Source: CAZGVW01 sp964529265 (GTDB taxonomy: Bacteria; Planctomycetota; Phycisphaerae; Phycisphaerales; UBA1924). Taken from it: a stretch of 64,000 nucleotides of DNA. The notes under the pieces were generated by a model. The model ran no database searches. It was not told the origin of the DNA and was given only the letters and a program-made list of their open reading frames with translations. The position numbers and the translations under genes were made by a program. Shown piece after piece: positions 56,645 to 64,000 of the stretch (position 1 is the stretch's first letter; each line of letters opens with the position of its first letter). The DNA is taken from contig CAZGVW010000288.1 in the NCBI GenBank assembly GCA_964529265.1, forward strand, positions 1 through 64,000, given 5' to 3'.

Positions 56645-57687
56645 CGACGCGGCCGGAGGTGGGGTTCTACGGAGTCGGCCACTTCGGCTATGCGCTGCTT
56701 CGGCTGCTGGCGCCGAAAGCCGGCGGCGACATCGCGCTTCGCGCCTATGACAGAGACGCCGAAGTGCGTGAGAGTCTCGAGCGCCGTCGATCGCATCCGT
56801 ATCACCACGCGGGCTCTTCCCTCGCAGGCCAGGTTCGCATCGTTCACGATGCGGAGGCTCTGCTTCGCGACCTCGATGTGCTTGTGCTCGCGGTCACATC
56901 GAATGCGACGCGGGAAGTCTCCGGAGAAGTGGCCGCCGTGACGTGGACACGGCCGCTCCTCGCCGTGAACACGGCCAAGGCGCTCGACTACCTCACGGGG
57001 CGGCGTCTCAGCGAGATCGTGCGCGAGGTCATTCCGAATCCGAGCCGGCCCCTCACGCTCGCGGCGCTGGCCGGCGGCACCATCGCCGATGACGTTCTGC
57101 AGGGCCAGCCGCTGGGCATGACGATCGCCTGTGAGCGCCGGAGCGACCTCGGCCTGCTTCACCGCATCTTTGGTTCTCCGCAGATGTGGGTTCAGACCAC
57201 CACGGACCTCGTGGGGCTCGAATACTCCGGCGCGTTCAAGAACGTCATCGCGATCTGCGCCGGGATGGTCAGCGGACTGGGCTTCGGCCTCGGCGCCGAG
57301 ACGCACCTGATCAGCCGGATGGCAGGGGAAGTGGAGGATTTCTGCGTGCGTCGAAGGGGCGCTCAGCCCGCGACGTTCAGCGTGGGCAGCCAGTGCTGGG
57401 GGAGCGACCTCTGGATGAGCTGCGCCGGCCCGACGCGCAACCGCGCCCTGGGCAACCTGCTCGGCAAGGGGATGAGCCTTGAGGAAGCGAACGCGCAGAT
57501 GGCGGCGCAGCGCAAGACGGTCGAGGGCGTGCAGACGCTCCGCGCGATGCGATCTCTGCTCGAGGCTCACCCCGGCGACCTGCCGCTCATGCGCGCCGCG
57601 GAGCGCGTCGTGCTTCATGCGGCGCCGCCCGAATCCCTGATGAAGGCGCTTATGGAGTCGGAGCGCGCCGCGCCGGCCTCCGCCTGA
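56641..57687 (+). CDS. GpsA-like NAD(P)-dependent glycerol-3-phosphate dehydrogenase paralogue
   Basis: A 348-residue protein clearly related to GpsA: YGVGHFGYALLRLLAPKAGG as the NAD loop, LTLAALAGGTIADDVLQG, GLEYSGAFKNVIAICAGMVSGLGFGLGAETHLISRMAGE and VGSQCWGSDLWMSCAGPTRNRALGNLLGKGMS. It departs from housekeeping GpsA: the usual AGSWGTA becomes VGHFGYA, the GPSFA motif becomes AGGTIA, and AGLGDL is replaced by QCWGSDLWM. It overlaps the nucleotidyltransferase gene, which suggests a special role, making a polyol phosphate for activation, rather than phospholipid synthesis. Confidence 0.82.
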   Translation: MTTRPEVGFYGVGHFGYALLRLLAPKAGGDIALRAYDRDAEVRESLERRRSHPYHHAGSSLAGQVRIVHDAEALLRDLDVLVLAVTSNATREVSGEVAAVTWTRPLLAVNTAKALDYLTGRRLSEIVREVIPNPSRPLTLAALAGGTIADDVLQGQPLGMTIACERRSDLGLLHRIFGSPQMWVQTTTDLVGLEYSGAFKNVIAICAGMVSGLGFGLGAETHLISRMAGEVEDFCVRRRGAQPATFSVGSQCWGSDLWMSCAGPTRNRALGNLLGKGMSLEEANAQMAAQRKTVEGVQTLRAMRSLLEAHPGDLPLMRAAERVVLHAAPPESLMKALMESERAAPASA

Positions 57688-57731
57688 ACGGAGTCCCATG
57701 AGCCGCCCCCTCGGCGGCCGATAGACCCACC

Positions 57732-58907
57732 ATGGTCCGTGTCGCCGAAGTCATCCAGAGCGTCGATTCCCGTTCGGGTGGACCTTCGTCCGCGTTTGTC
57801 GAGATCCTTGCCGCGCTCGGCCGCGAGGCCGCGCGCCTGGAGGTCCACGCGTTTGCTCCGACGCCGCCGCCCGATGATCCCCTTGCGCCGCGCCTGGCCG
57901 CCCTCTCATCGGTGAGATGGCGCCCGACGGGCCCTGCCGGCGGGTTCACGTCAGGCGAGTTCGGGAATGCCGTCGCCTCCGCCGTGCAGCGCGGCGAGTT
58001 CGATGTCGTCCACCTTCACGGCCTGTGGTCTCCCGACCTCGTTCGCATCGCGCGAGAATGCGAACGGAGCGGCGTCGCCACCTGCTGGACGCCGCACGGC
58101 ATGCTCATGGAGCACGCGATCGCCCAGAAACGGTTGAAGAAACAGATCTTCATGCGCATGGGCCTCACCCGCGCTCTGCGGGCCTGCGCGGCGTTCGCCT
58201 TCGCCACCGCCGGCGAGGCCGAGACCAGCGTCCTCCCCCGCGGCGTGGACCGCTCCCGCGCCGGCGTCATCGGCCTGCCCGTGGAGATCGCCTGGCGCGA
58301 TGAGGACCTTCCCCGTCTCCGGGAAGACGGCCGTCGCCGTTTCGCCATTCCGGAGGGCGACGAAGTCCTCGCCTTCATCGGCCGGCTCCACCCGGTCAAG
58401 CGCCTCGAAATGACGCTCGAGGCCTTCGCCGCCGCCCTGCGCGCCCGGCCGCGGGCCAGGCTCCTCCTTCTCGGAGATGGCGATGCCAACTACGTTGGCT
58501 CCTTGCGCGACCAGGCGCGATCGCTCGGGGTTCACGATCGAGTGCAGTTTGCCGGCTGGGTTTCGGGTGACCAGAAGTGGGGGGGCCTCGCCGCGGCGGA
58601 CGCCCTCATCATCAACTCGAAGCACGAGAACTTCGGCTACGCCATCGTCGAGGCCCTGAGTGTCGGAACGCCGATCGTCATGACGCGGAAATTGTCCATG
58701 AGCAAGGAGATCGAGGCGGCACGCGCCGGCGTGGTGTGCGACGAGAACGCCGCCGGCCTCGCCGATGGAATCACTGCGCTCCTCGCCGACCCCACACGGG
58801 CCGAAATCGGCCGCCGCGGACGCCGGTGGGTCATCGAAACCTACTCGCATCAGGCCGTCGCGAGGAAACTGGCCGATCTCTTCGAGGAAATCAGGCCCGT
58901 GCGCTGA
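57732..58907 (+). CDS. GT4-type glycosyltransferase
   Basis: A 391-residue GT-B enzyme: VAEVIQSVDSRSGGPSSAFVEILAALG (N-terminal donor loop), VVHLHGLWSPDL, AFIGRLHPVKRLEMTLEAFAAAL opening the C-terminal domain, and NSKHENFGYAIVEALSVGTPIVMTRKLSMSKEIE, the E-x7-E motif of retaining GT4 enzymes. The TPHGMLMEHAIAQKRLKKQIFMRM stretch is typical of enzymes in capsule and exopolysaccharide loci. Sugar specificity cannot be read. It overlaps the next gene tail-to-tail by 17 bp. Confidence 0.92.
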   Translation: MVRVAEVIQSVDSRSGGPSSAFVEILAALGREAARLEVHAFAPTPPPDDPLAPRLAALSSVRWRPTGPAGGFTSGEFGNAVASAVQRGEFDVVHLHGLWSPDLVRIARECERSGVATCWTPHGMLMEHAIAQKRLKKQIFMRMGLTRALRACAAFAFATAGEAETSVLPRGVDRSRAGVIGLPVEIAWRDEDLPRLREDGRRRFAIPEGDEVLAFIGRLHPVKRLEMTLEAFAAALRARPRARLLLLGDGDANYVGSLRDQARSLGVHDRVQFAGWVSGDQKWGGLAAADALIINSKHENFGYAIVEALSVGTPIVMTRKLSMSKEIEAARAGVVCDENAAGLADGITALLADPTRAEIGRRGRRWVIETYSHQAVARKLADLFEEIRPVR

Positions 58908-60072
58908 CTCGGCGCTTCGCCACACCCTCGTACACGCGCGTCATTTCGCTCGCGTACTCATCCCAGTTCCATCGGCTCGCGATGGACGCCGCGGCCCTGC
59001 GGCCCATCACCATCGCCGCGCCGGGATCCCGCGCCATCCGCTCCACGGCGTCCCGCGTCGCCGCGTAGTCACCCACCGGCACGAGTGCGCCGTTCACACC
59101 ATCCTCGATCAGTTCGGGGTTCGAGCGCTGCCTCGTCGCGATCACCGGCACGCCCGCGGCCATCGTCTCGGCGACCACCAGCTGCGGGTCGATGCTCATC
59201 TCGCGCATCGGCATGACGACGCAGAACGATTCGAGCACCAGCCGCGGCAGAGTCACGCCTTCCGGATATGGAAACCGGTGCACCTCGACGTTCGAGTGGC
59301 GCTCCGCCAGCGCGTCCAGCCCCTCGACCTCGTGAAAACTCGGCCGCACGGCCATGGTGAAGATGACGTCTGGGTGTTTCGGCGCCAGCTCCTCATACGC
59401 GCGCATCACCAGGTCCGCGCCGTTCTCCGGCGAAGGATCGCGCCAGAAGAGAATCCTGCATCGAGGCCCGATCGGAGCTGCGCCGTGCTCGGCCTTGAGA
59501 TCACGGATGACGCCGTGACGCACCACGCGCGCCTCGATGCCGTGCTCTCGACAACGATCCCGCACATAGTCCGTCGCCGTGACGATCGCCCCGATCCTCC
59601 TCCAGAGCGGCCGCGTCATCCACGCCGGGGCGCTCTCCGGAAAGTTCGCGCCCATGATCGTCAGCACCGCCGGCGCCCGCATGCCGAGCATCGAAAGCCC
59701 GCCCGCGAGATACGCCACGCGGTTGAATCCGTGAAAGTGCATGACGTCGAGGCCCAGCCTGTTCGCTGTTCCGCGGATCTGCACCGCCTGCCGCCACAGC
59801 CGCGTCGCCTTGATGCCGGATTTCTGCTCCGAATCCTTCTCGTAGATCGTCTTGCGGACCCGCGCATCCTCCACGAAGTGCAGCGGCACGCCGTCCGGCA
59901 TGCAGTGCGGCAGCGTGTACCCCTCCGGAATCGGATTTGTGATCAGGTGAACCTCGTGCCCGGCGTCGCGCAGCGCCTGGATTCCGCGCAAGGGCGACTG
60001 CACGTGGCCCGAGACATTCCGCTCGTAGCCCTTCCGGTTCGCGACATAGGGGACATAGTGACCGATCTTCAT
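58891..60072 (-). CDS. GT4-type glycosyltransferase
   Basis: A 393-residue GT-B enzyme starting MKIGHYVPYVANRKGYERNVSGHVQSPLRGIQALRDAGHEVHLIT. It has VMHFHGFNRVAYLAGGLSMLGMRAPAVLTIMGAN, ILFWRDPSPENGADLVMRAYEELAPKHP in the C-terminal domain, and VAETMAAGVPVIATRQRSNPELIEDGVNG, where the second Glu of the E-x7-E motif sits in PELIEDG. It differs from the previous GT4 gene and is convergent with it. The sulfotransferase gene lies 13 bp upstream on the same strand, so the two are probably one transcript. Confidence 0.92.
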   Translation of the reverse strand: MKIGHYVPYVANRKGYERNVSGHVQSPLRGIQALRDAGHEVHLITNPIPEGYTLPHCMPDGVPLHFVEDARVRKTIYEKDSEQKSGIKATRLWRQAVQIRGTANRLGLDVMHFHGFNRVAYLAGGLSMLGMRAPAVLTIMGANFPESAPAWMTRPLWRRIGAIVTATDYVRDRCREHGIEARVVRHGVIRDLKAEHGAAPIGPRCRILFWRDPSPENGADLVMRAYEELAPKHPDVIFTMAVRPSFHEVEGLDALAERHSNVEVHRFPYPEGVTLPRLVLESFCVVMPMREMSIDPQLVVAETMAAGVPVIATRQRSNPELIEDGVNGALVPVGDYAATRDAVERMARDPGAAMVMGRRAAASIASRWNWDEYASEMTRVYEGVAKRRVSARA

Positions 60073-60085
60073 GAGCGATTCGCCG

Positions 60086-60895
60086 TCACTGGCGCCACCC
60101 CGGGAGGCTCCATCCCGTCAGCGCCTCCAGCCGGCGCGTGGAGGGCTCAAAGTGCTCAAGAATCCGCGCCCGGTCCTCCGCGGGCATCGTCGAATAGCCG
60201 CGCTTCGCCTTCTTTCGCGCCCTGCGGATCATGTCGCCCACGGGGCTCCGGCTCACCGCCCGCACGACCGGCCGCAGCCCCGCGCGATCAAGCGCCCGCC
60301 GCGTCCGCGGAAACATCGCCGAGTTTCGGATCTGCCCGAACTGGCTCGATTCGAACTCCGGATCGACACCGATGAACTCGAGAATCTGCCGGAAATACGC
60401 CCGGTCGTTCGACGCCAACTGGTCATACGTGAGCAGCAGCAGTCGCTCGCGCGGGTAATGCCGCAGGATTTGCTCGATCTGCTCGATGTACCGCCCACGC
60501 GCCAGCAGGTCGGGGTCGCGCTCCACCGCCTCCGCGAAGGGCAGCTGCCCCGTCTCATCCTTCATCGTCAGGTAGTACGAGTACGCCCGTTCCACCGGAT
60601 GCCGCATGGTCATGATCAGCCGCGCCTGCGGCGCCGCCGCGGCCATGCGGGGCGAAGCCTCCACCAGGCAGTACCCGGTCGCCACCTCGCCCACAGCCTT
60701 GTGCCGGCCGGGCTCAGCCCCCTTGAAGTTCTCCAGCCACCACTCGAGGCCCTTCTCGTGATTTCGGTCGAAGAAGTACGTCTGCTTCTGGGGGGGCAGA
60801 TACACCTCCGGGTGCTCGCGCAGGGCTGCGTCCACCCAGGTCGTCCCGCAGCGCTGGCAGCCGACGACGAGAAAAGTGATGCCGGATGCGTCCAT
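60086..60895 (-). CDS. PAPS-dependent sulfotransferase
   Basis: A 269-residue protein with the two PAPS-contact motifs: VVGCQRCGTTWVDAALREHPE (5'-phosphosulfate loop, about 11-31) and MTMRHPVERAYSYYL (3'-phosphate motif). It belongs to the general sulfotransferase fold that moves sulfate to sugar hydroxyls or amines. The start at 60895 sets the loop close to the N-terminus. It forms a probable operon with the GT4 gene, and ATP sulfurylase in the same locus supplies APS, so sulfation of the polysaccharide is the likely role. Confidence 0.92.
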   Translation of the reverse strand: MDASGITFLVVGCQRCGTTWVDAALREHPEVYLPPQKQTYFFDRNHEKGLEWWLENFKGAEPGRHKAVGEVATGYCLVEASPRMAAAAPQARLIMTMRHPVERAYSYYLTMKDETGQLPFAEAVERDPDLLARGRYIEQIEQILRHYPRERLLLLTYDQLASNDRAYFRQILEFIGVDPEFESSQFGQIRNSAMFPRTRRALDRAGLRPVVRAVSRSPVGDMIRRARKKAKRGYSTMPAEDRARILEHFEPSTRRLEALTGWSLPGWRQ

Positions 60896-61189
60896 GAAGT
60901 GCCCTGCCGACGGTCCTGAGCCCTCTCCGGGCGGCAATGGGGCGGGGAGTATAGCCCCCGCCGCCCGAACGCCCCTCTCAGGCATCTATCGACCCACGGA
61001 GGCCCCTCGCCGCTCCCAAGGCCCTCGGGGAACACGAGTTCCAGCAGCCGCGCCGACCGGCCGATGATGGGACGGAGCCCTCCCGGACCCGAACCGAGCC
61101 CCGGAGGCCCCGTACTGTTAGAACATCCGCCCCCCCGAGGCCGCGGCGAGCGGCCGACCCCTTCCGGGCCAATCCACCACCCCCGAGCC

Positions 61190-62632
61190 ATGACCGACCT
61201 GATCGCCTTCATGCTCTATGGCCTCACCGTGGCGCTCGGGCTGCTCATGCTCGCGCAGGGCCTGAGCGGGAAGGTGGACCTGATCTCCGTGCGGAACTTC
61301 TTCCTGCTCGGGTTCATCGTCTTTCAGTTGACGAGCGCGGCGGTCACGCTCCAGACGGAGCAGTACCCGGAGTTCCCCCTCCACGACCCCGTCGGCACGG
61401 GCTTCACGTATTTCTTCATGGTCTGCGTGTTTCTCGTCGTCTTCCTCTTCGCCTACGGCAGAGGCTGGGTGGTGAAGAAACTGGCGCGCGTCACTCCCGT
61501 GGGCGAGGCTGCGCCGGGGCCGACGAGCATGCTGACGCTCGCACTCGTGTTTGTCGGGATCGGCATGGTCTTTCAACTGGTGCTGATCCGTGTGCCCATC
61601 CTCGGAAAACTCACCGGCATCATGGGCGCCGGTGTGCTGGCCGTCGCGGCGGGGATGGCCGCGTGGGCCTATGTCCCGCGACTGCTCAACCCGGCCATCG
61701 CCGCCATTTCCGGAGTCGTCGTGCTGCTCGCGCTCGGCACCACACTGCACCAGGCGTTCGGCCGCCGTGACGTGCTCAGCGTGACGCTCGGCATCATCTG
61801 GGGCGCGTACCACGGGTACTGGAAACGGCTCCCCACGTCGCAGGCGTTCCTCCGGCTCGGCGCCGTCGGCGCGGCGGGCCTCATGTTCCTCGCGCTCTTC
61901 ACGGCTGTCCGCAGCGGCGGCGAGCGCGAGCGCTCCGCCACGGAGACCATGCAGCTCATGACCGGCGCCACCGGCCAGATCAAGGACGGCATCGTGGATG
62001 TGCTGTCGGGCCAGCTGGCCGGCCTCAACAGCATGTGGCTCATCGAGAACTACCCGGAGCGCTTCCGGTTCGTTCCGATGCATTCACTCGTGTACTTCTT
62101 CGTGCAGCCCGTGCCGCGAGACCTCTGGCCCGGCAAGCCGGATGCGCTCGGCCGACGGGCTGTCAAGCAGGCGAACGCCGGCGAGGGCAAGGACGACAAC
62201 TGGTCCATCGGCCCCGGCATCATCGGGCACATCGCCGCGGACAATCCGTGGCTCTCGCTCATCCCCTATGCACTGCTGCTCGGCCTCCTCATCCGCTACA
62301 TGGATGAACTCGTCCGCGTCAATGCCTACAACCCCTTCGTGGTGCTGCCGATCGGAACCGCGCTGGGGCAGGTGCTCGGTTGGCCGCGAGGCGAACTCGG
62401 CCTCTTCGTCTTCCAGGCCTCGGCGGGCATCATCGCGGCGTGGGTGATGATGTTCGTCGTGGCGCGCACGATGTCACTCATGGGCTGGCGCATGGTCTAC
62501 GCCGACGACGTCGAACACGATCATGGCGGCGATGGTGATGACTGGACCGATTGGGACGAGCCTTACGACTCGGGTTCCTCGGGCGGGGGCGAGCCCGCGC
62601 CGGAACCAGCCTCCGCGGGCTCGCGCGGCTGA
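61190..62632 (+). CDS. Probable Wzy-like polysaccharide polymerase
   Basis: A 480-residue membrane protein with ten or more helices. The motif SLVYFFVQPVPRDLWPGKPDALG, placed in a large loop, is of the P-x-PR-x-LWP-x-KP kind seen in O-antigen and exopolysaccharide polymerases (Wzy/EpsG-like), and NSMWLIENYPERFRF before it fits the same loop. The C-terminal tail is cytoplasmic and rich in Asp and Gly. Polymerases vary greatly, so the call rests on this motif and on context. The tail overlaps the next gene by 70 bp in the opposite direction. Confidence 0.72.
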   Translation: MTDLIAFMLYGLTVALGLLMLAQGLSGKVDLISVRNFFLLGFIVFQLTSAAVTLQTEQYPEFPLHDPVGTGFTYFFMVCVFLVVFLFAYGRGWVVKKLARVTPVGEAAPGPTSMLTLALVFVGIGMVFQLVLIRVPILGKLTGIMGAGVLAVAAGMAAWAYVPRLLNPAIAAISGVVVLLALGTTLHQAFGRRDVLSVTLGIIWGAYHGYWKRLPTSQAFLRLGAVGAAGLMFLALFTAVRSGGERERSATETMQLMTGATGQIKDGIVDVLSGQLAGLNSMWLIENYPERFRFVPMHSLVYFFVQPVPRDLWPGKPDALGRRAVKQANAGEGKDDNWSIGPGIIGHIAADNPWLSLIPYALLLGLLIRYMDELVRVNAYNPFVVLPIGTALGQVLGWPRGELGLFVFQASAGIIAAWVMMFVVARTMSLMGWRMVYADDVEHDHGGDGDDWTDWDEPYDSGSSGGGEPAPEPASAGSRG

Positions 62633-63708
62633 CCCGTCCGCGGCAGCAGGACGTCCACGACCACGGCGCGGTGATCGGAGTTGAATCGCGGCGATTCGTG
62701 CACGCGCTCGATCGCCATGCCCGGGCTGACCCACACGCGGTCGATCGGGAGCGAAAGCAGCGGCGACATGTCCGATGGCCATGTTCCGCGTCCGAAGATC
62801 GCGCTGTCCGTCCGAAGCCCGCTCAGCCGCCCGAAAGTCTGGTGGGCGCGCCCCGTCGGTGTGGAGTTGAAATCTCCCGCGACGATGATGGGTGTGTCGT
62901 GCTCCTCGCGCCAGGTCCCGATCAAGCGCCCATCGCGTTGCACCACGGTGAGAGCGCGGGCCCAATCCTCCGGCCTCCGCGGCGAAGGCGGATGCACTGC
63001 CGTGAAGATCGCTTCGAATCCCTCGCCGAAATCCACGCGCACCGAGCGGTGCGTCGCGAAACTGTGTACGAGGTCATCCGATGGCTCGGCGAGCCGCTCC
63101 GGCGTGAAGGGATGGGCGCTGTACAGCACGATCGACCACCACAGCCCGCGCTCGGGCTCGATGCGGTGCGGGTAGCGCTCTTCGATCCAGTCGTGCGAGC
63201 GCGCGAAGGCCCACGGCGGATCGATCAGGCACACGAGGCCCGCGTTCTGCGTCTTCAGCCACGCGTCAAATGACTGGTCGCGATGCGACGCCTGCCCGAA
63301 CGCATTGAACATGACAATGCGCACACGCCGAAACGGCTCATCAATCGCGCCGGGAGCGGCCCAGCGGCGGTGCATGATGAGCGTTGTTCCGCCCGCGATG
63401 AGAAGCCCCGCCACGGCTTCGATCGCCGGCGGCCACTGGCGCAGCATCGCGAGCAGCGCTGCGATCGCGGCAATTCCAATGCACGTCTGCGGCCCGAATT
63501 GGGCCGCCAGGTCCACCTGATACGGCCGATTCGGCCACAGCAGCACGACCACCGGGCCCCAGATGAGCAGCCGCGCCGCGAGGCGCAGCGCGAATCGCGC
63601 TGCCCGTCCAGCGGGCGTTCGCGCGCGGCCGCGGCGGCCGTCTCGGGGGCCGGGCGTCACCAGGCCGCGTCGGGGGCGTCTGGGGCGGGGGCGAGGGGAG
63701 GCGTCCAT
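62563..63708 (-). CDS. Membrane-anchored endonuclease/exonuclease/phosphatase-family protein
   Basis: A 381-residue protein: an Arg/Pro-rich N-terminal tail, two or three membrane helices (LLIWGPVVVLLWP, TCIGIAAIAALLAML, IEAVAGLLIAGGTTL), then an EEP domain: RIVMFNAFGQ, PIIVAGDFNSTP and, near the end, SLPIDRVWVS and SDHRAVVVDV. The metal and catalytic residues (GDFN, D-R, SDHR) are present, so it should be a phosphoesterase outside the membrane face. The first motif has FNAFG rather than TWNI, and the usual catalytic Glu in the second motif is unclear. The substrate, DNA, phospholipid or other phosphoester, is unknown. Confidence 0.85.
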   Translation of the reverse strand: MDASPRPRPRRPRRGLVTPGPRDGRRGRARTPAGRAARFALRLAARLLIWGPVVVLLWPNRPYQVDLAAQFGPQTCIGIAAIAALLAMLRQWPPAIEAVAGLLIAGGTTLIMHRRWAAPGAIDEPFRRVRIVMFNAFGQASHRDQSFDAWLKTQNAGLVCLIDPPWAFARSHDWIEERYPHRIEPERGLWWSIVLYSAHPFTPERLAEPSDDLVHSFATHRSVRVDFGEGFEAIFTAVHPPSPRRPEDWARALTVVQRDGRLIGTWREEHDTPIIVAGDFNSTPTGRAHQTFGRLSGLRTDSAIFGRGTWPSDMSPLLSLPIDRVWVSPGMAIERVHESPRFNSDHRAVVVDVLLPRTGQPREPAEAGSGAGSPPPEEPES

Positions 63709-63742
63709 TGCGGGGACACACTGAGTCCGCGCTCACGCGGGG

Positions 63743-64000
63743 TCAACCCCATCCGCCGAGCAGCAGCGCCAGGTCCGGCCCGGCCACGACGCCGTCTCCA
63801 TCGAGGTCTGCGCTCGCATCGCTCGTTCCCCACGCCCCGAGCAGGATCGCGAGGTCAGCCGCGCCGACCGTTCCGTCGCCGTCGAGGTCCCCGGTTGGTC
63901 GCGGCCCAAGGTTCCAAAACACCTCCACCGCCTCGGAGCCGAGATTGCCGGTTACGAGATCCACGAGTCCGTCGAGGTCGAGGTCCGCCGCGACAACGAA
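63743..64000 (-). CDS. C-terminus of a tagged FG-GAP/VCBS-type secreted protein (partial)
   Basis: The frame is open from the window edge at 64000. The first visible residues (FVVAADLDLDGLVDLVTGN) are an FG-GAP/VCBS-like calcium repeat, then EAVEVFWNLG, and two copies of the doubled tag: GDLDGDGTVGAADLAILLGAWG and ADLDGDGVVAGPDLALLLGGWG. The protein is therefore probably an extracellular beta-propeller with the tag also found at 10529 and 34554. The start lies beyond the window. Confidence 0.8.
   Translation of the reverse strand, partial: FVVAADLDLDGLVDLVTGNLGSEAVEVFWNLGPRPTGDLDGDGTVGAADLAILLGAWGTSDASADLDGDGVVAGPDLALLLGGWG

Noticed and set aside
56641..57687. Housekeeping gpsA
   Set aside because: The NAD loop and substrate loops deviate from normal GpsA and it is coupled to a nucleotidyltransferase in a polysaccharide locus.

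Overview
The window is about 64 kb of GC-rich DNA from what looks like a planctomycete of the Phycisphaerae. The sequence supports this in several ways: a doubled C-terminal tag (LDGDGVVGAADLA..LLGAWG type) on three secreted proteins, a Ser/Thr kinase with TPR-like C-terminus divergent from an ECF sigma factor, HAF-repeat extracellular proteins, and many secreted proteins of unknown role. No rRNA, CRISPR array, integrase or complete insertion sequence was found. Two tRNAs are present: Val(CAC) and Pro(CGG).

Layout. 0-4 kb: two coupled unknown genes, then murG and ftsW (peptidoglycan and division), all on the minus strand. 4-7 kb: a cytosine-deaminase-like enzyme, two cysteine-cluster proteins, and serA. 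7-10.4 kb: a large one-polypeptide restriction-modification enzyme that overlaps or abuts serA. 10.5-18.7 kb: secreted HAF, beta-propeller and sorting-tag-like proteins, tRNA-Val, kinase and sigma factor, a GNAT acetyltransferase and a DUF1579 protein. 18.9-20.4 kb: an arsR-SRPBCC-VOC operon with a paired operator. 20.8-25.3 kb: TrkH, then a two-component pair. 26-32.4 kb: a B12-dependent radical SAM enzyme, a second HAF protein coupled to a GntR regulator, a Tat-exported ankyrin protein, and an FTR1 iron permease behind a Fur-like box. 32.5-34.4 kb: a second arsR-SRPBCC-VOC operon of lower GC, bounded on the right by tRNA-Pro and on the left by a partial look-alike of the tRNA-Pro end. 34.5-41 kb: two secreted metzincin-type proteases flanking dihydrolipoyl dehydrogenase.

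41-62.6 kb is mostly a surface-polysaccharide locus: a UbiA prenyltransferase, methyltransferases, UDP-glucose dehydrogenase, UDP-xylose synthase, GDP-mannose dehydratase, GDP-fucose synthase, flippase, Wzy-like polymerase, one GT2 and three GT4 glycosyltransferases, an acetyltransferase, a nucleotidyltransferase plus GpsA-like dehydrogenase pair, and a sulfotransferase. ATP sulfurylase (sat) and a compact PqiA/PqiB pair are embedded in it. The gene content suggests a repeat-unit polysaccharide with xylose or glucuronate and fucose, possibly sulfated, acetylated and carrying an alditol-phosphate group; this is inference. The window ends in an exo/endonuclease/phosphatase-family protein and the C-terminus of another tagged secreted protein.

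The signals most worth following are regulatory and architectural: two arsR-SRPBCC-VOC cassettes with unrelated palindromic operators, one with two identical 12-bp sites bracketing a near-leaderless promoter; the possible tRNA-Pro-associated island; the Fur-like box at the iron permease; the GntR operator inside a divergent promoter; dispersed repeats built on an AGGACAC core; the minimal PqiA/PqiB pair; and the nucleotidyltransferase/GpsA-like pair.
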